Source: Rhodanobacteraceae bacterium
GTDB taxonomy: Bacteria > Pseudomonadota > Gammaproteobacteria > Xanthomonadales > Rhodanobacteraceae
Direction: 5' to 3'
Length of the DNA: 64,000 nt
NCBI GenBank assembly: GCA_027019085.1
Contig: JALUXG010000015.1
Location: 1 to 64,000, forward strand
The stretch's first letter is position 1. Each line of letters starts with the position of its first letter. A program made the position numbers and the translations under genes. Below, piece by piece: positions 29,037-38,688 of the stretch. Under the pieces are notes generated by a model. The model was not told the origin of the DNA, did no database searches, and saw nothing but the letters and a program-made list of their open reading frames with translations.

Positions 29037-29594
29037 TCAGCGGCGCCGACGCGGCAGCATGCGCCGCAGGGTGTCATTGCGATCGATGACATGATGCTTC
29101 AGGGCGGCTGCAACATGCAGCCCGGCCAGTCCGATCAGCAGCCAGAACAGCGTCTCGTGCAAGGTGGCCAGGCGATGCTGCCAGGCTTCGGACAGGCCGC
29201 CGCCGGTGAGGCTGGGCATGCGCACCTGCCCCCACCAGTACAAGGGGCGCAGGCCGGTGGACGAATCGAACAGCCAGCCCGACAGCGGCACCGCGAACAG
29301 CAGCACATACAGCGCCGCGTGCATGGCTTCGGCGGCCCGGCGCTGCCAGCGCGGCATCGGCAGTGGCACGGGGCGGCGGTCGTACAGGCGCCAGGCCAGG
29401 CGCAGTATCACCAGGGCCAGGATCGTCAGGCCCAACGACTTGTGCAGGTTGTAGATGGCGAACACGCTGGGTCGCCTGGGCAAATCCACCATCACCAGTC
29501 CGATCGCGCCCTGGACCAGGATCAGCAGCACGATCAGCCAGTGCAGGAACTGCGGCACGGCGCCCCAACGGTCCGGTTCATTGCGCAGCGGCAT
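29037..29594 (-). CDS. Cytochrome b561 family protein
   Basis: A 185-residue inner membrane protein with four membrane helices. Histidines that could bind two b hemes are in VPQFLHWLIV, IYNLHKSLGL, EAMHAALYV and LATLHETLFW / LHVAAALKHH. Such proteins oxidise quinol and pass electrons to periplasmic acceptors. The start is supported by GGAG just upstream, and the first 17 bases overlap the end of the preceding yceI gene. The recurrent genetic link to YceI proteins suggests a shared redox or lipid role. Confidence 0.9.
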   Translation of the reverse strand: MPLRNEPDRWGAVPQFLHWLIVLLILVQGAIGLVMVDLPRRPSVFAIYNLHKSLGLTILALVILRLAWRLYDRRPVPLPMPRWQRRAAEAMHAALYVLLFAVPLSGWLFDSSTGLRPLYWWGQVRMPSLTGGGLSEAWQHRLATLHETLFWLLIGLAGLHVAAALKHHVIDRNDTLRRMLPRRRR

Positions 29595-30213
29595 GTTCTT
29601 TTCTCCAAGCGCGGTAGTGGGTACCGGCTTGATCGTCGCGCAAGGCCTCGATTTCCAGACGCAGCGTGACATGCTCGCCGATCGCATCCGGGTTACGGGT
29701 GATACCGAATGCGGTGCGATCGAGCACCGCACTGGCGGAAAAGCCGGCCGCTTCACGGCCGAGGGTGTACAGGCTGCGGCCCAGGCGGTTCAGGCGGAAG
29801 GCAATGCGTACCGGCTGCGTCACTCCACGCAGGGTGAGCGTGCCCTCCAGAAGGCCGGTGTCCGGACCGGTGCGGCGCACCGCGGTGCTGGTGAATCGGG
29901 CGTAGCGATGCTGCGCGGCATCGAGCAGGCTTTCCCCGCGCACCACCTTGTTCCAGGCGGCATCGCCCATGTCCACGCCGTGCAGGTCGATGCTCAGGTC
30001 TGCGGCCGAATCCTTCCAGTCGTCCGGATCGAAGCGCAGCCAGCCGGCGGCGATGTGCAGCATGCCCAGCGCGCTGGCATAGCCGTCGTGACTGACGCTG
30101 AACAGGATCTGCGAGTGCACACGGTCGAAGCGGTACAGCGCCGGAGCCGCCTGCGCGGCATACGCAGTCGCCATCAGCAGGCAGGTCAGCAGGGAGCGGA
30201 TCGCAAGACGCAT
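29578..30213 (-). CDS. YceI family periplasmic protein, second copy
   Basis: A 211-residue YceI protein with a signal peptide ending AQA. The domain begins LYRFDRVHSQILFSVSHDGYASALGML and includes TLTLRGVTQPVRIAFRLNRLG. It differs clearly from the copy at the other end of the operon, so the two are not a recent duplication. The C-terminus carries about 20 extra charged residues. First gene of the yceI / cytochrome b561 / yceI operon; the start overlaps nothing upstream. Confidence 0.88.
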   Translation of the reverse strand: MRLAIRSLLTCLLMATAYAAQAAPALYRFDRVHSQILFSVSHDGYASALGMLHIAAGWLRFDPDDWKDSAADLSIDLHGVDMGDAAWNKVVRGESLLDAAQHRYARFTSTAVRRTGPDTGLLEGTLTLRGVTQPVRIAFRLNRLGRSLYTLGREAAGFSASAVLDRTAFGITRNPDAIGEHVTLRLEIEALRDDQAGTHYRAWRKEHAAAQ

Positions 30214-30376
30214 GTGAACCAGTGTGGAACAAGCCGCGTCGCACTGCCAGAAGCCGGTGGCGAACACGCTGTTTCCGCATCGCGACCGGTAACCGCGCAG
30301 GGCCGTGCGCGAGTCGCTATCATGGCCGCGGGGCCGCACGGGGGCGGTTCCGGGGACACATGCTTCGGGGGAAGCC

Positions 30377-33300
30377 ATGTCACGTATCCGACAGGCCGCA
30401 CTGGCGCTGCTGGTTTTGTGCGCCGCCGTGCCGCGGGTGTTCGCCGCGCCACCGGCCGCGCCGTTGCCGACGCCGCAGTTTCGGCACTACGAGGTGGCCG
30501 ACGGCCTGCCCAGCAGCAATGTCTATCGCATCGCCCAGGATGGCCAGGGTCTTATGTGGATGGCCACCGGCAATGGCCTGGTGCGTTTTGATGGTGTGCA
30601 TTTCACGCTGTTCCGGCATGACCCGGGTCATCCGCATTCATTGCGCGGCAACGATGTCGGTGCGTTGCTGGTCGACGGCAAGGGGCGCGTATGGACCGGT
30701 GGTGAAGGCACTGGCCTGGAGCTTTTCGATCCGGCAACCGGAGGCTTTCGCCACTTTGCCCATCGCAAGGGCGACCCGCACAGCCTGGCGGGCGAGGATA
30801 TCGGCGCACTGGCCCAGGCTGCCGACGGTTCCCTGTGGATCAGCGTGATGGGTGTCGGGCTGGACCGCATGCGCCCAGATGGCCGGTTCGAGCATCTGCG
30901 CCATCACAAGGAGGATCCGCACAGCCTGTCGTCGAACATCATCCTGTCGTTGCTCGCGCTGCCGGATGGCGCGGTGCTGGCCGGCGGCTTCGGTGGTCTG
31001 GACCGCATTGGTGCAGACGGGCATATCACGCATGTGCGTTTCGAGGGCGTGGACAAGCCGCCGCGCGTGTGGGGCATCGACGGCAAACCCGGCGACCTTC
31101 GCGTGGCCACCGACGATGGCCTGTTCCGACTGGATGCACACGGTACGGCACGCCGCATGCTGGCCGGGATGCTGCCCGCGCACATGATGGTCACCTCCCT
31201 GCGCACGCCGGACGGCAGCCTGTGGGTGGGCAGCATCGATGGGCTGTACTGGGTCGGTCCGCACGGTCGCAGCCGCTACTTCGATCCGCGCTTGCAGGGG
31301 CCTGACGGCGTACCCGGTTCGCTGATCTGGAACCTGTCGCTGGACCGCGAAGGCGGCATGTGGGTCGGGACCCGCGACGGCGGCGTGGCCTACCTGTGCC
31401 CGCAATGGCAGCGGTTCGTGGTGTTTCGGCATCAGGCCGGCGACCCGCGGTCGCTGGATATCAAACGCGTGGTATCGATACTCGGTGAGCGTGACGCACT
31501 GTGGGTGGGGGGCAGCGACGGCGCACTCGACCGCATCGATCCGGCTACGGGGGTGGTCCGGCACGTCCACCTTCCGATTGGCCATCAGGCGGTGACGGCG
31601 CTTGCCCATGCCGGCAACGGCAGCCTGTGGATCGGGCGTACCCGCGGCATGATGCTCAGGAGCGGATCGACATTGCGCGAGGTGGGCGTGAAGACGTTCA
31701 CGGGCGGGGTCAACCGCATCGTGTCCGATGCACACGGAAATGCCTATGTCAGCGCCCCGGCTGGCGGGGTCTACCGCATCGATCGCGCTACGCTGCAGGT
31801 GCGTGAGCTGGCAAGCGACGCGGGCAGCAGCGGCGAGCGCGACATCAACGCCCTGGCCATCTACGAGGGTAGGATCTGGCTGGCGACCATGGGCGGGCTG
31901 TTGCATGCCGCGACGGATACCGGGCGGCTGCAGCGCGTGCCCGGAACCCCGGCTGCACGGGTGCTGCAGGTGGCCTTCGCCCCGGGCGGATTCTGGCTGG
32001 TGCGTGCAGACGGCATGGAGCACTACCGGTGGCAGGCGGGCCGGGCGGTCCGCGATCGCGTGGTCGGCGTCGGGCAGGGTTGGCCGAACGTACGCGTCAC
32101 CGCGGTTTTCGTCGACCCGAAGGACCGGGTCTGGCTGGCGACCACGACCGGCCTTTGGCGTTTCGATCCGGTGCATGGAAAATTTCGTTCCTACGGTGCC
32201 GAGGACGGACTGCCGAGTCCGGAATTCACCGGCTTCGGCATGGCTGCACTGGCCGATGGCACGCACTATCTGGGCACCATGCACGGCGTGGTGGGGTTCA
32301 ACCCGGCCACGATCCGCGACCAGGCCCACCCGCCACACCTGATCTGGCGCGGCATTCGCGTATTGCGTGCCGGCGAGCCGCGTGTACTGCACCCGCGGCA
32401 TGGGCGGCTGGACCTGCGCTGGAACGACCGCGACCTGCGTGTCGCGGTGCAGGCCGTTTCCTACCTGGACCCGGCCCGCAATCACTACCGCTTCCGCATG
32501 CAGGGACTGGATACGGCCTGGGTCGATACCGGGGCGCGCGGCGTGCGCGAATTTCCCGGCCTGCCTGCCGGCGACTACCGGCTGCAGGTGATGGCGGCCG
32601 GGCCCGGGGGCACCTGGGCCAGCCTGCCGACGCTGGCCCTGCATGTGCCGCAGCCGCCCTGGTTGCGCTGGTGGGCAAGGCTGGTCTACCTGCTGCTGGC
32701 GCTCACCCTGCTGTTGCTGGTGGGGTTGCTGGCACGGCGTCGCATCATGCAGCGCCAACGTGTGCAGATGGCCGAACACGAACGCGTCATGGCCGAGCAG
32801 GCCAGCGCCGCCAAGACCCGCTTCCTGGCCACGCTCGGGCACGAGATCCGTACCCCGATGACCGGAGTGCTGGGCATGGCCGAACTGTTGCAGCGCGCAC
32901 CGCTGGAACCGCGCCTGCGCGGCTATGCCGATGCCATCCAGCGTTCCGGCAAGCTGCTGCTGCGGCTGGTCAATGAAGCACTCGACCTGGCGCGCATCGA
33001 AGCCGGCAGGCTGGAACTGGACATCGCCCCGTTCGATCCGCGCGAACTGCTGGCAGACGTGCGCGAACTCGAGAGTGGTCTGGCCCAGGCCAGGGGGCTG
33101 GCGCTTGAAACGCAGGTGACCGGGGCGGTACCGGCGCGCCTGCGCGGGGATGTGCTGCGGATCCAGCAGATCCTGCTGAACCTGGTCGGCAATGCGCTGA
33201 AATTCACCGAGCGCGGTTGCGTGCAAGTGCGCCTGGACTGGGTCGACGGCGGTCTGGACATGCAGGTGACCGACACCGGTCCCGGGATCGACGCCGATCA

Positions 33301-33880
33301 TCGCCAACGTCTGTTCCGGCGCTTTGAGCAGGCCCAGGGGCCGCAGCGTCACTCCGGGTCCGGCCTTGGCCTGGCGATTTGCCGGGAGCTGGCGCTGTTG
33401 ATGAGTGGGCGTTGCGAGCTGCTGGCCAGCAGCGACGAGGGCAGCACCTTCCGCGTGTGGCTGCCGCTCGCCGTGGCCCAGACGCCTGCCACGCTGGCGG
33501 TCGCCGAGCCGGCCAGTGACGCGGCATGGGACCTGCTGCTGGTCGAGGACGACCCGATCGTGGGGGAGGTCGTGCGCGAGATGCTGCAGCATCGCGGCCA
33601 TCGCGTGCGGCTGGCGGCGCACGGGCTGGCCGCGCTGGCTGAACTGGAAACCGGACACTTCGATGCGGTGCTGCTGGATCTGGACCTGCCCGGCATGGAC
33701 GGCTGCGCCCTGGCGCGGATGCTGCGCGAGCGTGGCCGCACGCTGCCGATCCTGGCCATCACCGCCCGTTCCGGGGGCGACGAGGAAACGCGGACCCGCG
33801 ACGCCGGCATGAACGGTTTCCTGCGCAAACCGCTGGACGGCGCGCGTCTGCAGGCGGCCTTGAGCGCATGCCTGCAATGA
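30377..33880 (+). CDS. Hybrid sensor histidine kinase with beta-propeller sensor
   Basis: A 1167-residue one-gene signalling protein. After a signal peptide come repeated propeller units (LWIGRT, MWVGTRDG, VWLATTTGLW and similar), the two-component regulator propeller type, then a Y_Y_Y-like domain. A membrane helix (about 763-790) leads to a HisKA domain with His822 in LGHEIRTPM, a HATPase (NALKFTERG, DTGPGID, GSGLGLAI) and a receiver domain with Asp1101 in LLDLDLPGMDG and a conserved Lys in FLRKP. This layout senses outside the cytoplasm; in Bacteroidetes it often detects glycans. No DNA-binding domain or partner response regulator is present here, so the output must pass to an unlinked protein. 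Confidence 0.93.
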   Translation: MSRIRQAALALLVLCAAVPRVFAAPPAAPLPTPQFRHYEVADGLPSSNVYRIAQDGQGLMWMATGNGLVRFDGVHFTLFRHDPGHPHSLRGNDVGALLVDGKGRVWTGGEGTGLELFDPATGGFRHFAHRKGDPHSLAGEDIGALAQAADGSLWISVMGVGLDRMRPDGRFEHLRHHKEDPHSLSSNIILSLLALPDGAVLAGGFGGLDRIGADGHITHVRFEGVDKPPRVWGIDGKPGDLRVATDDGLFRLDAHGTARRMLAGMLPAHMMVTSLRTPDGSLWVGSIDGLYWVGPHGRSRYFDPRLQGPDGVPGSLIWNLSLDREGGMWVGTRDGGVAYLCPQWQRFVVFRHQAGDPRSLDIKRVVSILGERDALWVGGSDGALDRIDPATGVVRHVHLPIGHQAVTALAHAGNGSLWIGRTRGMMLRSGSTLREVGVKTFTGGVNRIVSDAHGNAYVSAPAGGVYRIDRATLQVRELASDAGSSGERDINALAIYEGRIWLATMGGLLHAATDTGRLQRVPGTPAARVLQVAFAPGGFWLVRADGMEHYRWQAGRAVRDRVVGVGQGWPNVRVTAVFVDPKDRVWLATTTGLWRFDPVHGKFRSYGAEDGLPSPEFTGFGMAALADGTHYLGTMHGVVGFNPATIRDQAHPPHLIWRGIRVLRAGEPRVLHPRHGRLDLRWNDRDLRVAVQAVSYLDPARNHYRFRMQGLDTAWVDTGARGVREFPGLPAGDYRLQVMAAGPGGTWASLPTLALHVPQPPWLRWWARLVYLLLALTLLLLVGLLARRRIMQRQRVQMAEHERVMAEQASAAKTRFLATLGHEIRTPMTGVLGMAELLQRAPLEPRLRGYADAIQRSGKLLLRLVNEALDLARIEAGRLELDIAPFDPRELLADVRELESGLAQARGLALETQVTGAVPARLRGDVLRIQQILLNLVGNALKFTERGCVQVRLDWVDGGLDMQVTDTGPGIDADHRQRLFRRFEQAQGPQRHSGSGLGLAICRELALLMSGRCELLASSDEGSTFRVWLPLAVAQTPATLAVAEPASDAAWDLLLVEDDPIVGEVVREMLQHRGHRVRLAAHGLAALAELETGHFDAVLLDLDLPGMDGCALARMLRERGRTLPILAITARSGGDEETRTRDAGMNGFLRKPLDGARLQAALSACLQ

Positions 33881-33902
33881 GAACGCACGGCCCTGCGCCG
33901 GT

Positions 33903-34325
33903 CTACATGTCGTGCTTGTGCAGCGTGAAGCCGCGTTGCTGGTAGCTGCGCCAGCGCTGGCGTGAACTGCCGCGGGCATCGTCCTCGGCGGGGACGACTT
34001 CGAGCACACGCTGGAATTGCCCCTGGGCTGCGGCATCGCGCAGGTTGATCACCAGCGGACGGTCCGGCGTATCCACCTGTGGCGGCACGATCAGGACCGC
34101 CGTGGCGGCGTCATCCTCATCACCGGCCAGCTGGTGCGGGATGAAGGTGTCCTCGTCGAACTCCCACAGCAGGCCATCCAGTTGCTCGGCCTGCTCCAGA
34201 TTGCGCACCAGGACCAGCGTGGGCTGCTGCGCCGCATACGCATGCTGGACCAGCTTGCACACCAGCAGCAGCGGATTGGCGCGGAACTGCGGCTTGTCGA
34301 TCAGGTAGAAATCGGCACGTGGCAT
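33903..34325 (-). CDS. holC: DNA polymerase III chi subunit
   Basis: A 140-residue protein. It begins with RADFYLIDKPQFRANPLLLVCKLVQHAYAAQQP and carries LLWEFDEDTFIPHQLAG, the two hallmarks of HolC. Chi links the clamp loader to SSB at the replication fork. It follows pepA on the same strand, the usual order. In many relatives valS comes next; here the next gene is the convergent histidine kinase, so valS is elsewhere. Confidence 0.88.
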   Translation of the reverse strand: MPRADFYLIDKPQFRANPLLLVCKLVQHAYAAQQPTLVLVRNLEQAEQLDGLLWEFDEDTFIPHQLAGDEDDAATAVLIVPPQVDTPDRPLVINLRDAAAQGQFQRVLEVVPAEDDARGSSRQRWRSYQQRGFTLHKHDM

Positions 34326-34440
34326 GGGGACGGCGAAGGCTCCGGGTGACGAGGCGAGGATAACAAGCGCGCCCCGGCGGCTGCGATGCGCCAGCGGGGC
34401 GTGCCATGCTGCGCGTTGGCAGTGCGGATCTTGCGCGCCT

Positions 34441-35919
34441 TCAGCAGCGATCGATCAGCCACTGCGCCAGCAACGGTACCGGACGGCCGCTGGCCATGCC
34501 CTTGCGTCCCGATTCCCAGGCCGTGCCGGCGATGTCCAGGTGCGCCCAGCGCTGGCCTTCGGTGAAGCGGGACAGGAAGCAGCCGGCGGTGATGGCACCG
34601 GCGGGACGGCCGCCGATGTTGGCAAAATCGGCGTACACCGATTCGAGCATCTTCTGGTAATCGTCCCACAGCGGCAGGCGCCAGGCTCGGTCGAGCGTGG
34701 CCTCGCCGGCCGCCAGCAGCTCGTCGGCCAGATCGTCATGCTTGCTCATCAGGCCGGTGGCGTGTGCGCCCAGTGCGATCACGCAGGCACCGGTCAGGGT
34801 GGCGGCGTCGACGATGGCCTGCGGTTCGAAGCGCTGCGTGTAGGTCAGCGCGTCGCACAGGATCAGGCGGCCCTCGGCGTCGGTATTGAGCACCTCCACG
34901 GTCTGTCCGGACATCGTGGTGACCACGTCGCTGGGCCGGTAGGAATTGCCGTCGGGCATGTTTTCCACCGAGGGCACCACGCACACCAGGTTCAGTGGCA
35001 GCTTCATCTTCACCGCGGCCACGAAGGCGCCGAGCACGCCGGCAGCACCGCACATGTCGAATTTCATCTCCTCCATCGAGCCGGTCGGCTTGATGTTCAG
35101 CCCGCCGCTGTCGAAGGTCACGCCCTTGCCGACCAGGGCGTAGGGCTTGTCGCCATCCTTGCCGCCATGCCACTGCAGCACGATCAGTCGCGGGGCGTTG
35201 GCCGAACCGCGTCCGACGGCCAGCAGCGAATGCATGCCCAGGGCCTGCATCTGTTCGCGTTCGAGCACCTCGACCTCGACGCCCTCGTGCCCACGTGCAA
35301 ACTCGCTGGCCTGTTCGGCAAGCCACGCCGGAACGCAGATGTTGGGCGGCATGTTGCCCAGGTGGCGGGCGAAATAGACGCCTTCGGCCATGGCCGAAGC
35401 CTGATCCAGCGCCGCTTCCTGGCCGGTGCCTGCCAACGCCAGTGCCCCGAGGGTGCTGGCCTTCGATGCGGCGTCGGCCTGGAAGGTGGCTGTGTAGCGG
35501 TAGGCGGCATGGTCAAAGGCCAGTGCGGCGGTACGCACGGCCCAGGCGGCGTCGCGACCGGGCACGTCCAGCGCGCTCAGCCAGACCGTTGCCGATGCAA
35601 TTTTCAGCGCCGACACTTTCTTGCCCGCTGCCGCGCAGGCCTGATGGAAGCGTTGTGGACTGAATTCGGCCTTGACGCCGAGCCCGACCAGCAGCACACG
35701 CGGTGCCTTCACGCCGTCCAGTTCGTACAGCATGGCCATGCTGCCCGGCTTGCCGTCGAAATCGCCGGCTTCGATGCGCCGCGTGATGGCCCCGCCGCTG
35801 GCGGTATCGACCGCGCTTGCGGCATCGGTCAGCACGCCGAGACTGAAGGCGCCGATGACAAGGCAGGGCGTGTCGACCGATGCAGGGGTGCCGGAGGCGA
35901 GACTGAAGCTGAGGCTCAT
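34441..35919 (-). CDS. pepA: Leucyl aminopeptidase (M17)
   Basis: A 492-residue cytosolic metallopeptidase removing N-terminal residues, with a known second role in E. coli as a DNA-binding accessory protein of Xer recombination at plasmid sites. The catalytic domain has [16 protein letters not shown] and [14 protein letters not shown], the two-metal M17 signature. [17 protein letters not shown] closes the active site. Length is normal. It is divergent from lptF with 161 bases between them, as in other gammaproteobacteria, and is followed by holC. Confidence 0.95.
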   Translation of the reverse strand: MSLSFSLASGTPASVDTPCLVIGAFSLGVLTDAASAVDTASGGAITRRIEAGDFDGKPGSMAMLYELDGVKAPRVLLVGLGVKAEFSPQRFHQACAAAGKKVSALKIASATVWLSALDVPGRDAAWAVRTAALAFDHAAYRYTATFQADAASKASTLGALALAGTGQEAALDQASAMAEGVYFARHLGNMPPNICVPAWLAEQASEFARGHEGVEVEVLEREQMQALGMHSLLAVGRGSANAPRLIVLQWHGGKDGDKPYALVGKGVTFDSGGLNIKPTGSMEEMKFDMCGAAGVLGAFVAAVKMKLPLNLVCVVPSVENMPDGNSYRPSDVVTTMSGQTVEVLNTDAEGRLILCDALTYTQRFEPQAIVDAATLTGACVIALGAHATGLMSKHDDLADELLAAGEATLDRAWRLPLWDDYQKMLESVYADFANIGGRPAGAITAGCFLSRFTEGQRWAHLDIAGTAWESGRKGMASGRPVPLLAQWLIDRC

Positions 35920-36080
35920 GAGTAGTTCCTTGTGACAGGGTGCGATGGCAGGGGCGCGGACGGAGGCGCTGCATGCGGGCCGGTTGCGCCAGGCTTTGGG
36001 CGCGTCGACGATGACCGGCTACACTTTCGCTTCGGCCACCCGGCCCTGCCGCGAAACGGAATCCGTCCGCCCATTATCGC

Positions 36081-37190
36081 ATGTTGCGCATTCTCGACCG
36101 CTATCTGCTGCGTGAGCTGGTCATCAGCGTGCTGGCCGCCACCATCGTGCTGCTGCTGATCTTCACCGGCGGCACCTTCGCCCGCGTGCTGCAGCAGGTG
36201 GCCAACGGCAGTTTCCCGGCCAGCATCATGTTCCAGGTGCTGGGCCTGCGGACCGTCAGCGCATTGCCGGGCCTGCTGCCGCTGTCGCTGTTTCTCGGCG
36301 TCATCCTGGCGTTGGGACGCCTGTGGCGCGACAGCGAAATGCACGTGCTCACCGCCGCCGGCATGGGACTTTCGGGCCTGCTGCGGCCGGCAATGCTGCT
36401 GGGCATTCCGGTGGCGGCCCTGATCGGGCTGCTGGCCCTGTGGCTGGGACCGCTGTCCTCGCGCAGCGCCGACCGGCTGATTGCCGAGGCCAACCGCTCG
36501 GTCATCGCGGCCGGTCTCGATGCCGGACGATTCACCGCATTGCCCGGTGGCGACGGGGTGATCTTCGTGACCGGCATGAACCGTGCGGGCACCCGCCTCG
36601 ACCAGGTGTTCCTGTCCGGCGACCAGGCCGCCAGCGGGCAGCGTCCGGCGCGGATCAAGCTGATCACCGCCCGTCGTGGGCAGTTGTATCAGGGCGGCGA
36701 GCAGGGCGGGCGCTACCTGGGCCTGATCGATGGCTGGCAGTACCAGATTCCGCTCGGCCACGAGGATTGGCAGCGCATGCATTTCCAGCGCAACGATGTG
36801 GCCCTGTCGGAAGTGCGGCCGGGGGGTGGTGTCGAAAGCAACCCGCTCGGCAGCACCGCGACGTCGACCCTGCTCGCGACACGCGGTCCCGCAGCGCGTG
36901 CCGAGCTGGCCTGGAGGATGGCGGCGCCGGTCACGGCGCTGGTGCTGCTGTTGATGGCCCTGCCGCTTTCCCACCAGTCACCACGTGAGGCCCGCTACGG
37001 GCGGCTGCTGATCGCCATCATGGCCTATCTGCTGTATTTCCTGCTGCTTTCGCTCGGCCGTGCCCTGATCGAGCGCGGCACGGTGCACGACAGCGCGCCG
37101 ATGTGGGTACTGCACCTTCTGGTCGGCCTTGCCGCGTGGTGGATGCTGCGCCGCCAGTACCGGTCGTGGCGGCCGGCCACGGCGTCGTGA
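36081..37190 (+). CDS. lptF: LPS export ABC transporter permease LptF
   Basis: A 369-residue inner membrane protein, with three N-terminal and three C-terminal helices around a periplasmic jellyroll domain. It starts LRILDRYLLRELVISVLAATIVLLLIFTG, the LptF form, and has LPGLLPLSLFLGVILALGRL and EMHVLTAAGM. LptF pairs with LptG and the ATPase LptB to extract lipopolysaccharide for the Lpt bridge. Unusually, lptG does not follow: the next gene is an opposing RDD protein gene one base after the stop. Confidence 0.92.
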   Translation: MLRILDRYLLRELVISVLAATIVLLLIFTGGTFARVLQQVANGSFPASIMFQVLGLRTVSALPGLLPLSLFLGVILALGRLWRDSEMHVLTAAGMGLSGLLRPAMLLGIPVAALIGLLALWLGPLSSRSADRLIAEANRSVIAAGLDAGRFTALPGGDGVIFVTGMNRAGTRLDQVFLSGDQAASGQRPARIKLITARRGQLYQGGEQGGRYLGLIDGWQYQIPLGHEDWQRMHFQRNDVALSEVRPGGGVESNPLGSTATSTLLATRGPAARAELAWRMAAPVTALVLLLMALPLSHQSPREARYGRLLIAIMAYLLYFLLLSLGRALIERGTVHDSAPMWVLHLLVGLAAWWMLRRQYRSWRPATAS

Positions 37191-37191
37191 T

Positions 37192-37674
37192 TCAGGCAGC
37201 GGGCCGGTAGGCGACCCAGGTCCCGGCCAGGATGTCGTGCAGGGCGCGTCGGCGCCAGTCGAAAGCCACGCTTGCCAGGTCCAGCGTCCAGGCCACGAAT
37301 GGCGCCGCGATGCCGCCCCGGGGGCCGACGACATAGGCCAGGCCCAGCAGCAGCAGCGGCGAGGCGACCAGAGCGAAGCGCAGCATGGCCCGACCCGGGT
37401 CCAGGGCGGTGCCGTCCGCGCTGCGCAGATGCAATCGCCATGCACGCATGCCCAGGGTCTGCCCGCCGCGCACCCAGGAGACGACAAAATACGCCTCGAT
37501 CGCGACCAGCAGCGCAATGCGGTACCACCAGGCATGTACATCCAGGTGGCCGTGCGTCAGCAGCAGGCTGGCCATCACCGCCACCAGCAGGATGGCCGCC
37601 ACCACCAGCAGTTCGTACAACAGCGCCACCAGGCGCCGCCACGGCGGGGCAGGGCGTTCGTTCGTATCGTTCAT
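37192..37674 (-). CDS. RDD family membrane protein
   Basis: A 160-residue protein with three membrane segments. PPWRRLVALLYELLVVAAILL is the N-terminal RDD-like helix (here R..A..YE), and GQTLGMRAWRLHLR plus RRRALHDILAGTWV are conserved. Transport of ions or small solutes has been proposed for the family. It is convergent with lptF, with one base between stops, and divergent from xerD. The start MNDTNE was chosen; 11 more residues are possible. Confidence 0.85.
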   Translation of the reverse strand: MNDTNERPAPPWRRLVALLYELLVVAAILLVAVMASLLLTHGHLDVHAWWYRIALLVAIEAYFVVSWVRGGQTLGMRAWRLHLRSADGTALDPGRAMLRFALVASPLLLLGLAYVVGPRGGIAAPFVAWTLDLASVAFDWRRRALHDILAGTWVAYRPAA

Positions 37675-37715
37675 GGGCTTGCGTCGGGCTCGGCTTGCAT
37701 CCAGCATCGCGGACG

Positions 37716-38627
37716 ATGAGTGAAAACCGCGACAGTATCGCCGATGCGGACCGTGGCAGCATCGATGCCTTCATCGAACGCCTGTGGTCGGAGGACGGGC
37801 TGGCCGACCGGACCCTGGAAGCCTACCGCCGGGATCTTGAAGGGCTGGCCCGCTGGCTCAACGCACAAGGTCGGCACCTGGACACGGCGGCGCGTGCGGA
37901 CCTGTCGGCCTACCTGGGTGCGCGGCGCGTCTCGGCGCGGTCGATGGCGCGCCGGCAGAGTGCATTCCGTCGTTTCTATGCCCATCTCGTGCGGTTGCGA
38001 CCCGGCTTCGAGGATCCGACCCTGCTGCTTGACCGCCCGAAGCTGCCGCGCGGCCTGCCCAAGGCGCTGGCCGAGCGCGAAGTGGAGGCACTGCTGGCCG
38101 CGCCCGATGTCGACACCCCACTGGGGATGCGCGATCGCGCCATGCTGGAACTGATGTACGCCTCGGGGCTGCGCGTGAGCGAGCTGGTGAACCTGCCGCT
38201 GTCCGGACTCAACCTGCGGCAGGGGGTATTGCGCGTGACCGGCAAGGGCGGCAAGGAGCGGCTGGTCCCGGTCGGCGAAACGGCGCTGGACTGGATCGAG
38301 CGCTATCTGTCGACGGCGCGCCCGCAACTGGCGCGTGCGCGCCAGCCGGCGGCGCTGTTCCTGTCCAATCGCGGCGCGGCCATGAGCCGGCAGATGTTCT
38401 GGGTCCTCGTCAAGCGTCATGCGATGAAGGTCGGGATCACCGCCAAACGCATCTCCCCGCATGTGCTCAGGCATTCGTTTGCCACCCATCTGCTCAATCA
38501 CGGCGCCGACCTGCGTGCCTTGCAGATGCTGCTGGGGCACAGCGCGCTGAGCACCACGCAGATCTACACCCTGGTGGCGCGTGAGGGACTCAAGCGCCTG
38601 CACGCGCAGCATCATCCGCGCGGATAG
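37716..38627 (+). CDS. xerD: Site-specific tyrosine recombinase XerD
   Basis: A 303-residue recombinase that with XerC resolves chromosome dimers at dif. The SAM-like N-terminal domain (residues 12-100) is followed by the catalytic domain with all expected residues: Arg153 in GLRVSEL, Lys177 in TGKGGKERLVP, His249 and Arg252 in HVLRHSF, His275 in LGHSALSTTQIY and the nucleophile Tyr284. Length and the downstream dsbC identify it as XerD rather than XerC or a mobile integrase. Confidence 0.95.
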   Translation: MSENRDSIADADRGSIDAFIERLWSEDGLADRTLEAYRRDLEGLARWLNAQGRHLDTAARADLSAYLGARRVSARSMARRQSAFRRFYAHLVRLRPGFEDPTLLLDRPKLPRGLPKALAEREVEALLAAPDVDTPLGMRDRAMLELMYASGLRVSELVNLPLSGLNLRQGVLRVTGKGGKERLVPVGETALDWIERYLSTARPQLARARQPAALFLSNRGAAMSRQMFWVLVKRHAMKVGITAKRISPHVLRHSFATHLLNHGADLRALQMLLGHSALSTTQIYTLVAREGLKRLHAQHHPRG

Positions 38628-38688
38628 GCTTGATCAGCATATCCTCCGGGCGCTCCAGTCCGGGGCGTGCCGCGTGTATGCTTCAGCC

